This document shows, piece by piece, positions 4,481 to 5,923 of a stretch of 5,923 nt of DNA. Under the pieces are notes generated by a model. That model was not told where the DNA came from and ran no database searches. It saw only the letters and a program-made list of their open reading frames with translations. The position numbers were made by a program, and so were the translations under genes. Position 1 is the stretch's first letter, and each line of letters starts with the position of its first letter. The DNA comes from JBHHYR01 sp046757585 (GTDB lineage Bacteria; Desulfobacterota; Binatia; HRBIN30): the NCBI GenBank assembly GCA_046757585.1, contig JBHHYR010000235.1, positions 1 through 5,923 of the forward strand. The letters run 5' to 3'.

Positions 4481-5923
4481 ATGTCGCGAAATATCATTGT
4501 CGGAACGCTGGGGCTCGTGCTGGCCATCGGACTCTTCCTGTGTGGGCGCGCTACCGCGCAGCCTTGTCTGGGCGACTGTAACGGCAACGGGGCGGTCACC
4601 GCCGGCGAGCTGACCAAGGTCATTGCGGTCATTCTGCAATGCGGCGGCGTGGCCGACGGCTGTGCGTCCGTATCCGGGGGCTGTGTGAATGCCGACAAGA
4701 ACGGCAACGGGACCATCACTGCAGGTGAGCTGACGAACATCATTTTCGACATACTCAACTTTCCCACGGGGTGTCCGGTGGTGGAGGGAACACCGACGAA
4801 CACGGTGCCCCCGGCAACCAACACGCCGACCCGTACGCCTACGGTGCCCCCGCCGCCCACTGCGACGGACACGCCGATGCCCCAAGCGGCAGTGTGTGGC
4901 GATGGTGTGGTCCAGACAGGTGAGGACTGCGACGACGGCGGGATCTGTATTGGCACGTCAAATGCCGGCACCACCTGCACCTCGGACGCGGACTGCACCG
5001 GCACGGGTGGCGTGTGCATTGACAGCCCCAACACGGGCCAAGCCTGTACGAGCGACGCCGACTGTAGCGGTGGCCGGTGCGTGAAATGCAGGACGTTCGG
5101 GGGTGACGGCTGCGCCGCGAATTGCACCACGGAAACCGACGTGCCCTTCCAGTTGCTTCCGGGCGAGCTGGAGAAAGTCTGCGAGGGGGGCGCGAATGAC
5201 GGCATGCCGTGCAGCGGTACAGTTGACTGCATTCCCGGTGGCCGATGCAACCAGCGGGTCAAGGCTGGGACGAGTGGCGCGTTCGTCCACGACGGCATCT
5301 TGCAGCTGCCGTTGCCGCTGACGGCGACGCAGACCCTTACTATCGGCAAGGAACGCGATGGGCAGATTCCGCTGGTCATCAAAGCTGCGTCGGTGCACTT
5401 CCCCAGCATTGATGTCGGTCAAGGCGCGGCGCAGATCGCTTGCGCCTGCACGCGTGGCGTCGCTGCCAAGAGCTGCGGTGGCACGCTCACAGAGGCCAAC
5501 GGCGACGCCACGATCAACTGCACGCCAGGGTTCACGCCCGGGGACAGCGAGTGCGCCGGTCAGAAACCGTGCACCTTCGTGAACGGTCCCGGAAACGGGG
5601 CATCAGGTGTTATCGGCTGTACCGGCCTCGACGGGACCGACCTCACGTTCACCCAAGTCAGCAGCCCGAACTTTCCACCTGACCCGGCTCCGACACCTCC
5701 GCCAGGCTCCGGCCCGCCGATGATCACGCTGAGTGGTGGCGGTGGCCCTGGGTCGGCCATTGTTCTCAACACAGCTGCAATCGGGACTGTGACTGGTAAG
5801 TGCACGTGCGATCCGGCGGCACCGGGGGCGGATTGCCGTCCTTACGGGCCGGACTTGGAGTGCTGCACAGACGATGATCCGCAACACCGATGCTTTGGCG
5901 GGTCCAATGATGGCGGCTTTTGC
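4481..5923 (+). CDS. Secreted dockerin-like, Cys-rich modular protein (3' end outside window)
   Basis: The frame runs open from ATG 4481 to the last base, giving 481 residues without a stop, so the protein is incomplete. It starts with a signal peptide: R3, hydrophobic residues 5-20, and a probable cut after Ala-Thr-Ala at 24-26. Next come two EF-hand loops (D32-C-N34-G-N36-G...E43 and D72-K-N74-G-N76-G...E83), each followed by a helix, as in dockerins; the 40-residue period, the cysteines around the loops and Glu rather than Asp at loop position 12 differ from classical dockerins. A Thr/Pro-rich linker spans 102-135. CGDGVVQTGEDCDDGG (139-154) and GDGCAANC (208-215) match the Myxococcus Cys-rich repeat, DUF4215/TIGR02232, with a CxGxxNxGxxC repeat family inserted within and after it. 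From about 260 on the chain looks beta-rich with paired cysteines, and it ends in GPDLECCTDDDP (456-467), like the end of the first gene. It is probably displayed on the cell surface through the upstream cohesin-like lipoprotein. No enzyme domain is seen. A long antisense frame over the same DNA is considered spurious. Confidence 0.85.
   Translation, partial: MSRNIIVGTLGLVLAIGLFLCGRATAQPCLGDCNGNGAVTAGELTKVIAVILQCGGVADGCASVSGGCVNADKNGNGTITAGELTNIIFDILNFPTGCPVVEGTPTNTVPPATNTPTRTPTVPPPPTATDTPMPQAAVCGDGVVQTGEDCDDGGICIGTSNAGTTCTSDADCTGTGGVCIDSPNTGQACTSDADCSGGRCVKCRTFGGDGCAANCTTETDVPFQLLPGELEKVCEGGANDGMPCSGTVDCIPGGRCNQRVKAGTSGAFVHDGILQLPLPLTATQTLTIGKERDGQIPLVIKAASVHFPSIDVGQGAAQIACACTRGVAAKSCGGTLTEANGDATINCTPGFTPGDSECAGQKPCTFVNGPGNGASGVIGCTGLDGTDLTFTQVSSPNFPPDPAPTPPPGSGPPMITLSGGGGPGSAIVLNTAAIGTVTGKCTCDPAAPGADCRPYGPDLECCTDDDPQHRCFGGSNDGGFC
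4946..5248 (+). repeat. Cys-rich protein repeat CxGxxNxGxxC....DC..GGxC, three copies plus one cut off
   Basis: Within the dockerin-like protein, residues 156-179, 179-200 and 234-256 follow one pattern, roughly C-x-[GD]-x2-N-x-G-x2-C-x4-D-C-x(2-4)-G-x-C. Examples are CTSDADC (twice) and GGRC (twice). The first two copies are in tandem and share Cys179. The third follows the GDGCAANC segment. A fourth starts at residue 471 (CFGGSNDGGFC, from base 5891) and runs off the window. The DNA of the copies has diverged, so these are old duplications kept at protein level. Each copy probably forms a small disulfide knot. Confidence 0.7.

Noticed and set aside
4156..5409. A 417-codon open frame on the minus strand
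   Set aside because: It lies antisense to the cohesin-like and dockerin-like genes, is rich in Pro/Ser/Val low-complexity stretches (the mirror of the Thr/Pro linker), and has no domain or signal peptide. The plus strand has signal peptides, ribosome binding sites and EF-hand motifs.
1..5923. CRISPR array, rRNA, insertion-sequence transposase or phage genes
   Set aside because: No regularly spaced direct repeats, no rRNA-like sequence and no transposase, integrase or phage domain were seen on either strand.

Overview
The window is GC-rich, and every gene called is on the + strand and encodes a predicted exported protein. Two protein styles stand out: a cysteine-rich protein with the Myxococcus-type CGDGVV...GE.CDDG repeat (DUF4215/TIGR02232-like), and Thr/Pro linkers next to EF-hand loops of the form DCNGNGxVTAGEL. 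From general knowledge, this fits an uncultured environmental Gram-negative of the deltaproteobacterial/Myxococcota/Binatota kind. That placement is an inference from protein style only; no rRNA or phylogenetic marker is present.

Layout. 1-474: non-coding leader with a strong 15-bp hairpin, a TTGACA promoter candidate, an AT-rich island and a 9-bp tandem repeat. 475-1872: secreted 465-aa protein with an N-terminal helical, Cys-paired region and a C-terminal beta-rich, Cys-rich region. 1873-2477: intergenic region packed with three different inverted-repeat elements, likely interspersed repeats. 2478-3647: probable lipoprotein made of seven FG-GAP/VCBS repeats, a seven-bladed beta-propeller. 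3648-3949: intergenic region with a second TTGACAAACA promoter candidate overlapped by a small dyad. 3950-4453: small lipoprotein carrying a cohesin-like domain. 4481-5923: secreted protein, cut by the window edge, with an N-terminal dockerin-like EF-hand pair, a Thr/Pro linker, a DUF4215-like Cys-rich module, a second Cys-rich repeat family and a C-terminal domain related to the end of the first gene.

How the genes may work together. The last two genes are 27 bases apart and look like one transcription unit. One encodes a membrane-anchored cohesin-like module and the other a secreted protein that begins with a dockerin-like module. The simplest hypothesis is a small surface-display pair: the lipoprotein is the receptor and the EF-hand pair plugs the large Cys-rich protein onto it in a calcium-dependent way. 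The FG-GAP lipoprotein upstream is another calcium-dependent surface adhesion type. No catalytic domain was recognised anywhere, so the biological target of these surface proteins is unknown.
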